From contig NZ_CP045700.1 of the NCBI RefSeq assembly GCF_009601765.2, positions 310,001 through 374,000 on the forward strand: a stretch of 64,000 nt of DNA, given 5' to 3'. The notes beneath the pieces were generated by a model, which saw only the letters and a program-made list of their open reading frames with translations, ran no database searches and was not told the DNA's origin. Shown here one piece after another: positions 25,783-35,067 of this stretch. The translations under genes were made by a program, and so were the position numbers. This stretch comes from Vibrio algicola (GTDB lineage Bacteria; Pseudomonadota; Gammaproteobacteria; Enterobacterales; Vibrionaceae). The first letter of the stretch is position 1. The number at the start of each line of letters is the position of its first letter.

Positions 25783-27764
25783 TGTTGACCAGTAGATTGA
25801 GGCGCTGGGTTTTGTTGAGCTTCTAATGCCATTTGCGCTTGCAATAAGCGTTTTGCATCATCAGGAATTTGTTGCAGTTTATTGAGTTGCGGATCCACTG
25901 CTACGGTGTTACTCGGCTTTTCCTTGTTGTTAGGATCGGCTTGAGTTAATGCTTGTGGCTTACTTTGTTTGCCTTGCTGTTGCTTAGAATCTTGCTGCTT
26001 AGCTTGCTGTTCCTGTTTAGCGTGTTGCTGCTTGGATTTATCCTGCTGAGCCTTTTGTTGTTTATCTTGATTTTGCTGTTGTTGCTGTTGCTGTTGTTTA
26101 TTTTGCTCGGACTGCTTCTGCTGATTATCCTTGTGTTGTTTTTGCTCAGATTTACTTTGATCTTGCTTAGATTTCTCTTGCTCAGATTTAGACTTCTCTT
26201 GTTCAGATTTAGATTGCTTCTGTTTTGAGTGGTCTTGTTTTTTGTTATCTTGCTGTTTATTTTGGTCTTTGTTGTCTTTGTTGTCTTTGTTGTCTTTGGA
26301 TTTTTGATCTTGTTTGTTATCTTTTTGATTCTGCTGTTTTTTTTGCTGTTGCTTTTGTTGTTCGAGCGCTTTATTGACGATATCGAGATTGGTCTTAGCA
26401 TCATGATTGTTCGGGTTTTGGGCTAAAATAGCCTCGTAACCTTTTTTCGCGTCTGCTAATTTTCCGGCTTGGGCTTGCGCATTGGCGAGGTTGTAGCGCG
26501 AATCTTCGTCGCTGCTACCTTGCAGATTATCAATCGCGGCTTGGTAATTACCGGCTTGATATTGAGCCGCGCTTTGCCATGCTTTATTTTCAAATCGATT
26601 GGCCGCTTGGGCATAAGCTTTATGTTGGTAAGCATCAAAACCTTGTTGATCAGGCGTTTTGAATATCGAATCAATTAGGCCAGTTTGAGCGGCTTGAGTG
26701 ACCGGAGCTTTGGATGTTGGCAATGAATAGTCTGCGGCAAAAGCAGGGCGAGGGCTCAACATTGGCAGCGTCATTAAGAGCGCGATACTGAAGATACCAC
26801 CGCGACGAAACCCGCCTAATGCCAGTAGTAATAAAATTGGCAGTAACCAAAAACCGTTATTGGTGTGCACTTCCAATTCGGGGGATCCTTTATTCGCTTG
26901 TGCCGATTTTAATTGCACATGATGCAAGGTTTTGGCGATCGCTTGTACGTCGGCATCATCAGTGCGCAGTGGGGTGTAAATACCATTGCCGACTTTAGCT
27001 AAGCTTTGCAGGCCATTGATATTGGTTTTCGCTACCACAGTGGTGCCGTGACTGGTGAACATATCGCCATTGGGCAGTTTAATTGGTGCGCCTTGCTGAG
27101 TACCAACTGACATGACCGAGAGTCGCCATTCGGTGCCTTTTAATAGCTTGGCAATATCTTGGCTTTCATTGCGGCTAACATCATCCGATACCAACACAAT
27201 ATCACCTTGCATGTGACCGGCTTGAGTCAACATATCGATGGCTTTTTTTACACCTGCCGCGGCGTTACTGCCTTGAGTTGGCATAATATCGGGCGATAGA
27301 TTAGGAATTAAATTGGCCAGTGTTTTACTGTCGGAGGTTAACGGGCTGATCATATAGCCATCACCAGAGTAGGCGACTAACCCCGTGGTACCTTCATTTA
27401 GGGTCGGTAATAAATCCAACATTTTATAACGTGCTTGGGTCAAGCGGTTTGGCGCTATATCGGTGGCGTACATCGACAAGGTCATATCCATGACGATCAC
27501 GCGCGCATTATTGACACTAAAGCTAGGCACTTCTTGCTTTTGAAAGCTGGGGCCTGCTAACGCTAATACCGCAATAAGCCAAGCACTGAGGATCGCGCTT
27601 GCCAATGTTCGATGCGATTGCTTTTTATCTAAGCCCAGTTGTTGGCTTAAATGACTGGCAATTAAGCTGGTGGTGTTGGCGTGGCGAAATAACCACACAC
27701 TTAACATCAAAGCAGGGATCGCAGCGAATAACCAATAGGGATGTAGAAACTGAAAATCAGCCAT
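25776..27764 (-). CDS. batB: BatB-like VWA protein fused to TPR and Lys/Gln-rich tail
   Basis: 662 residues: two N-terminal membrane segments (about 10-26, 55-72), a VWA domain from residue 88 with an unusual MIDAS 'DMTLSM' in place of DxSxS, a third membrane segment (about 308-340), a TPR-like region (about 370-470, 'YNLANAQAQAGKLADAKKGYEAILAQNPNNHDAKTNLDI'), then a ~150-residue Lys/Gln/Ser-rich low-complexity stretch. It combines the BatB and BatC roles. It probably assembles with BatA in the inner membrane. It overlaps BatA by 8 bp and BatD by 7 bp. Confidence 0.87.
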   Translation of the reverse strand: MADFQFLHPYWLFAAIPALMLSVWLFRHANTTSLIASHLSQQLGLDKKQSHRTLASAILSAWLIAVLALAGPSFQKQEVPSFSVNNARVIVMDMTLSMYATDIAPNRLTQARYKMLDLLPTLNEGTTGLVAYSGDGYMISPLTSDSKTLANLIPNLSPDIMPTQGSNAAAGVKKAIDMLTQAGHMQGDIVLVSDDVSRNESQDIAKLLKGTEWRLSVMSVGTQQGAPIKLPNGDMFTSHGTTVVAKTNINGLQSLAKVGNGIYTPLRTDDADVQAIAKTLHHVQLKSAQANKGSPELEVHTNNGFWLLPILLLLALGGFRRGGIFSIALLMTLPMLSPRPAFAADYSLPTSKAPVTQAAQTGLIDSIFKTPDQQGFDAYQHKAYAQAANRFENKAWQSAAQYQAGNYQAAIDNLQGSSDEDSRYNLANAQAQAGKLADAKKGYEAILAQNPNNHDAKTNLDIVNKALEQQKQQQKKQQNQKDNKQDQKSKDNKDNKDNKDQNKQQDNKKQDHSKQKQSKSEQEKSKSEQEKSKQDQSKSEQKQHKDNQQKQSEQNKQQQQQQQQNQDKQQKAQQDKSKQQHAKQEQQAKQQDSKQQQGKQSKPQALTQADPNNKEKPSNTVAVDPQLNKLQQIPDDAKRLLQAQMALEAQQNPAPQSTGQQW

Positions 27765-28719
27765 GTCGTCTCCTTAAAATAGCCAAAACAAAAGACAAAA
27801 TTAGAGCCAGTGCTAATGGATAAGAAAACCATTCACTTTGTGGTCGCCAAGTTTGAGTGGCATTGGTGACGGGTTGTAATTGATTAATGGTTTGGTAGAT
27901 CTTATCGAGTTGATCTTTATCTTTGGCGCGGAAATATTGCCCACCAGTCATTTTAGCGATCTCGGTTAAGGTCTTTTCATCCAGATCTTGGGAGGTATTG
28001 ACGGTTCGAGTACCAAAGAAACCATTGGTTTGAATTTCACCTGCGCCAATGCCGACGGTATAAATAATCGCATTATTATCTTTGGCAATTTTTGCCGCTT
28101 CTAAAGGCTCAATCACGCCAGCGGTATTGCCGCCATCACTGAGCAGCACCATCACACGTTGTTTCGCTTCGCTTTTAATAAAGGTTTTAGTCGCAATACC
28201 AATGCCTTCGCCAATCGCGGTTTGGGTACCAATCATATTGAGCTGTGCGCGGTTCAATTGTTGTTGAACCGTTTGTCTATCGAGTGTTAACGGGGTTTGT
28301 AAATAGGCATGATCGGCAAACAGTACTAAACCAAGGCGATCACCTTTTCGTTCACTAATAAAATGATTAAGGACTTGTTTCACCGCAGAGAGACGATCGA
28401 TATAACCATTATTGGAATTCATATCTTCTTGTGCCATTGAACCGGATAAATCCACCACCAGCATCATATCGCGATGTTTAGGTTGAAATTCAATTGGCTT
28501 GCCATACCACACAGGGCGGGCGGCGGCGGTGACTAATAATAGCCAGATCAATAACGCCAATATTTTAAGACTAATATGCTGCGCTTTGGGCACCGCGCCT
28601 TGTTCGGGTAACGTTGGCAAAGTAATGGCGGTGCGTTGTTGATGCGCAGGTGCAAAATAATAAATGATTAAAGGCAATGGCAGAGCGAATACCATCCACC
28701 ACCAATGGAACTCAAACAT
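27757..28719 (-). CDS. batA: BatA-like von Willebrand factor A membrane protein
   Basis: 320 residues with N-terminal membrane segments (about 5-22 and 50-70), a VWA domain with classical MIDAS 'VVDLSGSM' (residue ~87) and 'LLSDGGNTAG', and a C-terminal membrane segment (about 298-314). VWA proteins of this type partner with MoxR ATPases in metal-dependent assembly or stress functions. It overlaps both neighbours by 8 bp, indicating tight coupling. Confidence 0.88.
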   Translation of the reverse strand: MFEFHWWWMVFALPLPLIIYYFAPAHQQRTAITLPTLPEQGAVPKAQHISLKILALLIWLLLVTAAARPVWYGKPIEFQPKHRDMMLVVDLSGSMAQEDMNSNNGYIDRLSAVKQVLNHFISERKGDRLGLVLFADHAYLQTPLTLDRQTVQQQLNRAQLNMIGTQTAIGEGIGIATKTFIKSEAKQRVMVLLSDGGNTAGVIEPLEAAKIAKDNNAIIYTVGIGAGEIQTNGFFGTRTVNTSQDLDEKTLTEIAKMTGGQYFRAKDKDQLDKIYQTINQLQPVTNATQTWRPQSEWFSYPLALALILSFVLAILRRRHG

Positions 28720-29485
28720 CGTCCTTTGGCTCCTTACGTTTTAGTGTGGCGGATTCTAGTGGTTCAAAATCGGCGTCTTGTTGGTCGGCATTGGCATCTT
28801 GATTGGCGCTTAATTTTTCTGTTTTAGCTACTGTTGTTGTTTTAACTACGCGTGCTTTTGATACCGTCGAGTCCATTGTTTCGGTTTCTGCGGTCGGCTT
28901 GAATACTAAGTTCGCCGCTTTAAGTTGTTTTTTACTTGGCGGCAGCGTGCCTTCAACCCATTGTTCAACTTGTTGAATTAAACCAGTCGCTAAGGCATCA
29001 CTGATCGGTTGCTTTTGATACAGCGCTTGTTGCCATTCGGTTTGATTGGCACTAAATGAAGAGGACGTTGATGTCTCGGCTGCTTGTTGGTCTAAAAATT
29101 TATACCATGCATTGCCATGTAAACTGGCCAGCATTCCGCGCGGGTAATACGCTAAACAGGCTTGGCGTAACAGATCGTTAGCCAAGGCCACTTTTTTATT
29201 GGGATTGGCCTCACGTTGACACATGTTGGTTAATAATCGTAATGCCGCTCTTTTAGCACGTCGATTTTTCTTATATTTACGCCATGTAAAGAAAGCAATA
29301 ATAATCACTAAGATAATAATGGCGAAGAGTGCCCACCATCCCCAAGCGAGCGGCCATATTCCGGGTGCTTCGGGAAGATGTAATCCGGCTAAAGGCAATG
29401 GCGGTGAACTGCTGGTCGCCGCTGCAGCATGTGCAGAAGCGGTAGGTTGCGCGCCAGAGGCTGCAAGAAGAGTAGGGTTGTTCAC
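28712..29485 (-). CDS. DUF4381 membrane protein of the MoxR-Bat operon
   Basis: 257 residues. After an Ala/Ser/Pro-rich N-terminus comes one membrane segment (about 46-67), a basic stretch 'RKYKKNRRAKRAALRLL', then a helical domain with 'LANDLLRQACLAYYPRGMLASLHGNAWYKFLD', the DUF4381 hallmark. The last 60 residues are Lys/Glu-rich and disordered-looking. It lies between DUF58 and BatA as usual in proteobacterial bat loci. Its molecular role is unknown. Confidence 0.85.
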   Translation of the reverse strand: MNNPTLLAASGAQPTASAHAAAATSSSPPLPLAGLHLPEAPGIWPLAWGWWALFAIIILVIIIAFFTWRKYKKNRRAKRAALRLLTNMCQREANPNKKVALANDLLRQACLAYYPRGMLASLHGNAWYKFLDQQAAETSTSSSFSANQTEWQQALYQKQPISDALATGLIQQVEQWVEGTLPPSKKQLKAANLVFKPTAETETMDSTVSKARVVKTTTVAKTEKLSANQDANADQQDADFEPLESATLKRKEPKDDV

Positions 29486-30465
29486 GAGTGATTTCCTTGC
29501 GAAGATTCAGTTTGAAGGCGAGTGGCGCCAAGTTGAGACAACAAGCTGTCAGCGCTCGATAATGATTGCATCGGTATGGCCATTTTTTTGCACATGTTCT
29601 CAATAAGGTTGAAGTGTTCGGTATAACGATTTTCAAGCTGCTGACGAGTGCGTTTAAGACCGAAGTTTAACCACTGGGTTTGTTGGCCATCGGTGACATA
29701 TTCGCTGCCTCTAAACGGAGTGTCGCCCATTTCTAAAGGATCAAAAATATGCACAAACCGCAGACGATTGTGCTGAGTTAATTGATTCAATAATGGTTTA
29801 TCTTGCTCACTAAGGCGTTGAAAATCACTAATGAAGATTATATCACTGCCTTTAGGGCACATACGATGCATGGTTTGTAATACCCGTTGAAAAGGCAGAG
29901 TAATGTCATCCGTTGACTTAGTGGTTAAACGGGCGGTATCGCGTTCGATTAATTGATTATTTAGCTCAACTAATTGATGACTAATATGCAACGCCCCTTG
30001 CTGACGGGCGGTGGGTTTAAGTTCAATTAAACGATCGCCGGTATCAATTAATGCCCCAATACGGTCTTTGTTTTCAACCGTAAGCCAACTTAATAAACTG
30101 GCTAAATGGGCGCATTGTACCGATTTGAATAGTAACTGAGAGCCAAAACGCATGGTGCGGCTTAAATCGATATACAGCATCACCGGTTGCTCACGCTCTT
30201 CGGTAAACAGCTTGGTATGAGCTTTACCGGTACGCGCCGTCACCCGCCAATCAATCGAGCGAATATCATCACCGGCTTGATACTGACGAACTTCTGAAAA
30301 GTTCATACCACGGCCTTTGTGTTGGCTGGCATGCCCACCGTTAAGTTGCGACCAAATGCTTTTTGCTGGAGGCTGCCAATAAACCGTATGACTTTTATAA
30401 TTGAGCAGCTCTTTTAAGCTCAAGCGAACCCCGGTCGAAAATGGGGGTAACATTGGCGCACTCAT
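29482..30465 (-). CDS. DUF58 (VWA-like) protein of the MoxR-Bat operon
   Basis: 327 residues of the DUF58 family: 'GRGMNFSEVRQYQAGDDIRSIDWRVTARTGKAHTKLFTEEREQPVMLYIDLSRTM' is diagnostic, leading into a VWA-like domain with 'LYIDLSRTMRFGS'. It is cytosolic with no membrane segment. These proteins are always found next to MoxR AAA ATPases and are thought to be adaptors or clients. It overlaps MoxR and DUF4381 by 4 bp each. Confidence 0.88.
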   Translation of the reverse strand: MSAPMLPPFSTGVRLSLKELLNYKSHTVYWQPPAKSIWSQLNGGHASQHKGRGMNFSEVRQYQAGDDIRSIDWRVTARTGKAHTKLFTEEREQPVMLYIDLSRTMRFGSQLLFKSVQCAHLASLLSWLTVENKDRIGALIDTGDRLIELKPTARQQGALHISHQLVELNNQLIERDTARLTTKSTDDITLPFQRVLQTMHRMCPKGSDIIFISDFQRLSEQDKPLLNQLTQHNRLRFVHIFDPLEMGDTPFRGSEYVTDGQQTQWLNFGLKRTRQQLENRYTEHFNLIENMCKKMAIPMQSLSSADSLLSQLGATRLQTESSQGNHS

Positions 30466-31424
30466 GCACTGCCAACCTGTGCTAGTAGTTCGGCGATCAC
30501 ACGATTAGGTGTTATCCCTTCGGCTTGGGCTTGATAACTCAATAATAAACGGTGACGAAGCACAGGGAAGGCCATGGCTTGTACATCTTCAGGGCTTACA
30601 AAATCACGACCCGATAACCACGCATGAGCACGGGCGCAACGATCTAAAGCAATGGTGGCACGCGGACTCACGCCCATTTGTAACCATTCTTTTAATAAGG
30701 GGTTGTATTGTTCAGGCTTACGGGTTGCCATCACTAATCGAATAATATATTGCTCAACATTGTCTGCCATGTGGATAGAAATGGCGGCTTGGCGAGCATC
30801 GAAGATAGTTTGTTGTGACAACGTCACGGGCTGGGTGGCAATATGCCCTTGTGCTTCACCACGATTTAAACGCAAGATGTCTAACTCGCTGCTGGCATCG
30901 GGATAGTTCACTTCAAGATGCAATAAGAAACGGTCAAGTTGCGCTTCTGGTAGCGGGTAAGTACCTTCTTGTTCAATCGGGTTTTGGGTCGCCATCACCA
31001 AGAATAATTCCGGTAGTTTATAGGATTCACGCCCGACGGTAATTTGCTTTTCCGCCATCGCTTCTAGCATTGCGGCTTGCACTTTGGCTGGGGCGCGGTT
31101 GATTTCATCGGCTAAGATCAATGAATTAAAAATCGGCCCTGGTTGAAAGGTGAACTCTCCGGTTTCAGGGCGGAAAATATCGGTACCGGTTAAATCGGAT
31201 GGCAGAAGATCGGGCGTGAATTGGACCCGATGAAAATCGCCATCAATACAATCGGCCAGCACTTTTACTGCGCGAGTTTTGGCCAGCCCCGGAGGACCTT
31301 CAACCAAAATGTGACCATCGGCTAATAGCGCAACCAACAGTTGTTTGACTAATTCATTTTGGCCGATCACTTGAGAGTTTAGATATTGCTGGAGTTGAGC
31401 AAAAGTATCTGAATGCATGGTCAA
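30462..31424 (-). CDS. MoxR-family AAA+ ATPase
   Basis: 320 residues. AAA+ ATPase with Walker A 'EGPPGLAKTRAV' (about residue 40), 'RVQFTPDLLPSDLTGTDIF', Walker B 'LILADEINRAP', sensor 1 'VMATQNPIEQEGTYPLPEAQLDRF' and a C-terminal lid domain with 'GVSPRATIALDRCARAHAWLSGRDFVSPEDVQ'. MoxR ATPases act as chaperones that activate or assemble partner proteins, often with VWA proteins as here. It is the first gene of the six-gene leftward operon. Confidence 0.92.
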   Translation of the reverse strand: MTMHSDTFAQLQQYLNSQVIGQNELVKQLLVALLADGHILVEGPPGLAKTRAVKVLADCIDGDFHRVQFTPDLLPSDLTGTDIFRPETGEFTFQPGPIFNSLILADEINRAPAKVQAAMLEAMAEKQITVGRESYKLPELFLVMATQNPIEQEGTYPLPEAQLDRFLLHLEVNYPDASSELDILRLNRGEAQGHIATQPVTLSQQTIFDARQAAISIHMADNVEQYIIRLVMATRKPEQYNPLLKEWLQMGVSPRATIALDRCARAHAWLSGRDFVSPEDVQAMAFPVLRHRLLLSYQAQAEGITPNRVIAELLAQVGSA

Positions 31425-31676
31425 AATATCTCCATTATTGATAAGGTTGAGCGATGAAAGAAAATTTACAAAAAGTAACGTAACCTTTCCGACTATAAAA
31501 AGCAGAAAAAGTTCGAGTTAGATGTGTTTATCTTGAAAAAATGCGATTAAGTGCTTAATCATTAAGCAAAGATGACAGTCGACGGGTGATAATATCAAAA
31601 TTGATGCTGATTCGATTGTGGTTAAGTTGGCATAAAATGGTTAGAATTGAACTAAGTTTATTTTTGGAAGTGCATT

Positions 31677-31880
31677 ATGAGCAATGATATAGAAAAAGAA
31701 TTGGCAGACATGGCTGCAGAGCTAGAAGAGTCGCCAGAAACGCCATTACCAAGCCTTGAAGAACAAAAAGCGATTGTGGCAAAGTTAAAGCAATTAGAAG
31801 CAGAAGGGAATTTAACCCCAGAAGCCTTGGCTGAACATTTCGAGCAATTTGCCGAAAAGAAAGGTCCACCGGTTCATTAA
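31677..31880 (+). CDS. Small acidic protein, unknown function
   Basis: 67 residues, Glu-rich and predicted all-helical: 'MSNDIEKELADMAAELEESPETPLPSLEEQKAIVAKLKQLEAEGNLTPEALAEHFEQFAEKKG'. A GGAAG site precedes the start and a strong terminator follows, so it is a monocistronic real gene. The family is not recognised. It is divergent from moxR. Confidence 0.6.
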   Translation: MSNDIEKELADMAAELEESPETPLPSLEEQKAIVAKLKQLEAEGNLTPEALAEHFEQFAEKKGPPVH

Positions 31881-31917
31881 TGGTGAAAAGCAATAATCTT
31901 TGCTAGCCGAATCAAGT

Positions 31918-31962
31918 AAACGCCCGTTGGATCGCTTAAGCCAATGGGCGTTTTAGTTTTTA
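31918..31962 (+). terminator. Rho-independent terminator
   Basis: AAACGCCCGTTGG pairs with CCAATGGGCGTTT with one bulge, followed by TAGTTTTTAT. It lies 40 bp after the small acidic protein gene. Confidence 0.8.
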
Positions 31963-32044
31963 TAGCCATTCCCAGCAGGTAATGAATCATCAAAAAAACG
32001 GGCCAAGTATTAAATGGCGTTGGGATTATTGGCGGGAGAATAAG

Positions 32045-32260
32045 ATGTTAGAAAAAGAAAACCTGATCAAACTGGCTCGCATGCCGATGCCATTTGGGAA
32101 ATACGCAGGGCGCATGTTGATCGACTTGCCAGAAGAATATTTACTGTGGTTTCAAAATAAAGCCGAATTCCCTAAAGGCGAACTCGGCGATTTATTGAAA
32201 TTGTGCTTAGCACTAAAAGTTGAAGGGCTAGACAGCTTGGTTAAGCCATTAAAGCGTTAA
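32045..32260 (+). CDS. DUF3820 family protein
   Basis: 71 residues of the DUF3820 family, with 'MPFGKYAGRMLIDLPEEYLLWF' as signature and a C-terminal helix. The ATG at 32045 is preferred: GGGAG lies upstream and homologues begin near 'MLEKENLI'; the longer frame from 31982 adds an atypical 21 residues. Related folds occur in exonuclease and helicase accessory domains; function is unknown. Confidence 0.78.
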   Translation: MLEKENLIKLARMPMPFGKYAGRMLIDLPEEYLLWFQNKAEFPKGELGDLLKLCLALKVEGLDSLVKPLKR

Positions 32261-32266
32261 AGCGAA

Positions 32267-33073
32267 TTAATTATCTTGCGCCAAAAGCTCACCAATTACC
32301 GTTAACACACCAGAATCACGGTGACTTGGTGCGCTAAAACGAGCAAATTGTTTTACCTCTTGGTGCGCGTTATCGACCGCATAAGAGTGATAACTGGCTT
32401 GCAGCATTTCGATATCGTTAAAGTAGTCGCCAAAACTCATGGTTTCTTCATAACTAAAATTTAAGGTATTTTGTAAATGCTTAATCGCATCGCCTTTAGA
32501 TGCGCTAATATTCATGATATCCAACCAAATTTTTGCGCTCACCACCACTTTATGACTGTGTCCAAAATGCTTATTTACGCTTGGGTATACCTTCTCTTGT
32601 GTGCCATCGAAATGACAAATTGCGACTTTAATAAAATCATCTTCAACACTGAGTAAATCTTCAACGTATTGACAACGATGATAATATTTTTTGATCTCTT
32701 GTAACGCTTTGGGATCTTGAGTTTCAATATAGGCCGATTGCTTGCCACATAGAACAGTAAAAGCCCCTTCTATCTGACGAACTTGTTTAATGATGTTATG
32801 AATTGATGGCGTATCAATGGTGCAACTATAAAGCTCTTGCCCCTGATGCATCACTAAAGTGCCATTTTCGGCAATAAAAAACATCTTGTCTTGCAGCGGT
32901 AAAAAGGTTTCGAGCAAGCTGTAATATTGACGACCAGAAGCGGCCGCAAACATAATACCTTTTGCATCGAGCTGGGCAAAGACATCAAAAAAAGCGGCAT
33001 CTAATTGCCCATCTTGATCGAGCAAGGTGCCATCCATATCGGTAGCAATAAATTTAATAGAGTGTGATGTCAT
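32267..33073 (-). CDS. HAD superfamily Cof-type sugar-phosphate phosphatase
   Basis: 268 residues. HAD motif I 'ATDMDGTLLDQDG' gives the nucleophile and acid/base aspartates, motif II Ser/Thr is in 'FAAASGRQY', and motif III/IV in 'SKGDAIKHL' and 'MSFGDYFNDIEML'. It is a type IIB cap HAD like YbiV/SupH. The longer frame (33175) includes 34 residues without family character; ATGs at 33085 or 33073 are plausible and neither has a strong ribosome-binding site. Substrate is not predictable. Confidence 0.85.
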   Translation of the reverse strand: MTSHSIKFIATDMDGTLLDQDGQLDAAFFDVFAQLDAKGIMFAAASGRQYYSLLETFLPLQDKMFFIAENGTLVMHQGQELYSCTIDTPSIHNIIKQVRQIEGAFTVLCGKQSAYIETQDPKALQEIKKYYHRCQYVEDLLSVEDDFIKVAICHFDGTQEKVYPSVNKHFGHSHKVVVSAKIWLDIMNISASKGDAIKHLQNTLNFSYEETMSFGDYFNDIEMLQASYHSYAVDNAHQEVKQFARFSAPSHRDSGVLTVIGELLAQDN

Positions 33074-33318
33074 TTGAATACCCATAGAGCAAAAAATTGA
33101 GATAGGCCGTTGTAGTGACATGTATTGAAAAGTTTTAACGGCCACGAGAAGGTTAACCATACAACGGCTAGCCATAAATTTGAATTAGTTTCCGCAAGAT
33201 CCATCACTCAGCTCATCATTCACCAAATACTGAATAATTAAGGCATAGTTCCACGATTTATGCCTAATGAGTGATATGATAAATGCAATTTTTAATGGTG
33301 CCTTAGGCCAGTAACCGC

Positions 33319-33642
33319 ATGGATTACAGAGTAAGAAAAACTTATGAAGCAGACAGAACAGCGATTGTTGAAGAGGAGCAAAATGGCAATGAAAAAGCTC
33401 GGTATGGTAGTTATTTAGTTAAAACGTTGTCACAAAAGCTTACCCGTGATTTCGGCTCTGGTTTTTCTCAGCGAAATATCAAATATTTCAGGCAGTTTTA
33501 TTTAGCTTTCCCTGAATTACAAATTGGGCACACAGTGTCTGCCTAATTGAGTTGGAGTCACAACAAGCAATTATTGAGAGTTCAAGATCCTCAAGCTCTG
33601 TTGTGGCTAAGTAATATTGGCCATAACATTGTAGGTTCCTAA
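33319..33642 (+). pseudogene. YhcG/DUF1016-type nuclease remnant
   Basis: A 75-codon frame ('AIVEEEQNGNEKARYGSYLVKTLSQKLTRDFGSGFSQRNIKYFRQFYLAFP') matches the N-terminal domain of the YhcG/DUF1016 family. It stops at TAA 33544-33546 but continues in frame with 'LSWSHNKQLLRVQDPQALLW', the next conserved block (LSWSHY...LLRV), to 33642. The N-terminal start and the whole C-terminal PDDEXK nuclease domain are absent. It is therefore decayed, and the stretch after it is occupied by a MITE. Confidence 0.7.
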
Positions 33643-33689
33643 ATTGCTTTCGGGCGAAATCGAGTTAGGATCAGAGCGGGAATTACTAG

Positions 33690-33950
33690 GGGCTGTTGAT
33701 CTTTCGTGATTAAATTTTGTTCGAGATAAAAGCCTTTTAATCGAGGCAAGTCGATTGAAGCCTAGTTATTCTAAGTAAATGAGACTTAACGAAGAGTAAA
33801 AGGCTTTTAGCCGAACCCTTCGGGCTGCGTTTGTTGGTCTTTTCTACTTCGTCATCGGCTTTTCGTGTAGCCAGCTACACCACAAAGCCTCTTCCTTGTA
33901 TAAAAACCCAACAATTCGCAGCAAAAACAACCATGAAAGATCAACAGCCC
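33690..33950. mobile_element. MITE-like element with CTAG target duplication
   Basis: A 261-bp non-coding element has perfect 16-bp inverted ends GGGCTGTTGATCTTTC, each flanked by CTAG (33686-33689 and 33951-33954). The subterminal parts also contain an inverted AAAAGCCTTTTA/TAAAAGGCTTTT pair. A 4-bp CTAG duplication is the target preference of the IS5 group within the IS5 family, which suggests a non-autonomous derivative of such an IS. No transposase fragment was found inside. Confidence 0.75.
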
Positions 33951-33970
33951 CTAGTTTCAGCAAGATTCAT

Positions 33971-34017
33971 AACGGGGTGAAAAATGTCGCGAGGATCAGA
34001 CTTCCCGTTTTTTTAAA
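33971..34017 (+). terminator. Weak terminator-like hairpin
   Basis: AACGGG and CCCGTT arms with a ~27-base loop precede a T-run (TTTTTTT). The large loop makes it a weak candidate; it could be the end of the former yhcG transcript. Confidence 0.35.
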
Positions 34018-34138
34018 TGCAATATTATATTTCGATGCATAAGCCCAAAGTAACGTTGAACCCAATGATAAAACTGCCTAGGATGAAGGCAATCGATTTT
34101 CAATATTCAAAGGAGTCAGCGGTAAGCTGAAAAGGAAT

Positions 34139-35053
34139 ATGACGACAATAAAAAAAGTACAAATCGCGCCACAAGGGCCTGAATTTTCTGAATTAGTTCA
34201 AGGTTACTGGCGCTTGGGGGATTGGAATATGACCCCGCAGCAACGATTAACCTTTTTAAAGCAACACGTGGAACTTGGGATCACGACCGTTGATCATGCG
34301 GATATCTACGGATATTACCAGTGTGAACAATTGTTTGGTGAAGGATTAGCATTAGATAAAAGCATGCGCGATCAAATTGAGATCGTGAGTAAATGTGATA
34401 TCAAACTTTGTGGTGATAAGAATCCAGACTGGAAAATAAACCATTACAACACCAGTCACTCGCACATTGTAGAGTCGGTCAATAATTCACTTAAACGCCT
34501 GCAAGTAGAAAATTTGGATGTTTTGTTGATCCATCGTCCTGATGCATTAATGGACGCCGATGAAGTAGCAGATACCTTTAATCAGCTTAAACAAGCCGGC
34601 AAAGTGAAGCACTTCGGGGTATCGAACTTTACCCCACGTCAATTTGAATTGCTGCAATCTCGCCTTGATGCGCCATTAGTCACCAATCAAGTAGAAATCA
34701 ATCCGCTTAATTTTGATGTTGTGGATGATGGAACGTTAGATTTATTACAGCAATTACGCGTAAAACCAATGGCATGGTCTTGCTTAGCGGGTGGTGATAT
34801 TTTTAATGGCTTAGAAGAAAAGCATGTACGCGTGCGTGAAGAGCTAGAAGCCATCGCCAAAGAAGTGGGCGCAAAAAGTATCGATCAAGTGATTTACGCT
34901 TGGGTACGTCGTTTGCCGTCGAATCCATTGCCAATTATAGGTTCAGGTAAAATCGAACGAGTGAAAGCGGCGATTGATGCGTTAAGTATTGATTTAAGCC
35001 GTGAGCAGTGGTTCCGAGTTTGGTGTGCCTCGAAAGGCCATGGCGTGCCATAA
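34139..35053 (+). CDS. ydhF: Aldo/keto reductase, YdhF type
   Basis: 304 residues with the aldo/keto reductase (beta/alpha)8 fold. 'TTVDHADIYGYYQCEQLFGEGL' holds the catalytic Asp and Tyr, 'LDVLLIHRPDALMD' the catalytic His, and 'KHFGVSNFTPRQF' the substrate loop. The C-terminal 'LPIIGSGKIERVKAAIDAL' is the NADPH phosphate site. Length and sequence match E. coli YdhF (298). Substrate unknown; cytosolic. AAGGA sits just before the ATG. Confidence 0.88.
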   Translation: MTTIKKVQIAPQGPEFSELVQGYWRLGDWNMTPQQRLTFLKQHVELGITTVDHADIYGYYQCEQLFGEGLALDKSMRDQIEIVSKCDIKLCGDKNPDWKINHYNTSHSHIVESVNNSLKRLQVENLDVLLIHRPDALMDADEVADTFNQLKQAGKVKHFGVSNFTPRQFELLQSRLDAPLVTNQVEINPLNFDVVDDGTLDLLQQLRVKPMAWSCLAGGDIFNGLEEKHVRVREELEAIAKEVGAKSIDQVIYAWVRRLPSNPLPIIGSGKIERVKAAIDALSIDLSREQWFRVWCASKGHGVP

Positions 35054-35067
35054 AATCAACCTGCGTA

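Noticed and set aside
25953..26426. Leucine-rich plus-strand open frames that look like a membrane protein
   Set aside because: They are the antisense of the Lys/Gln-rich tail of BatB; the composition follows from the CTT/TTG complement of Lys and Gln codons and there is no ribosome-binding site.
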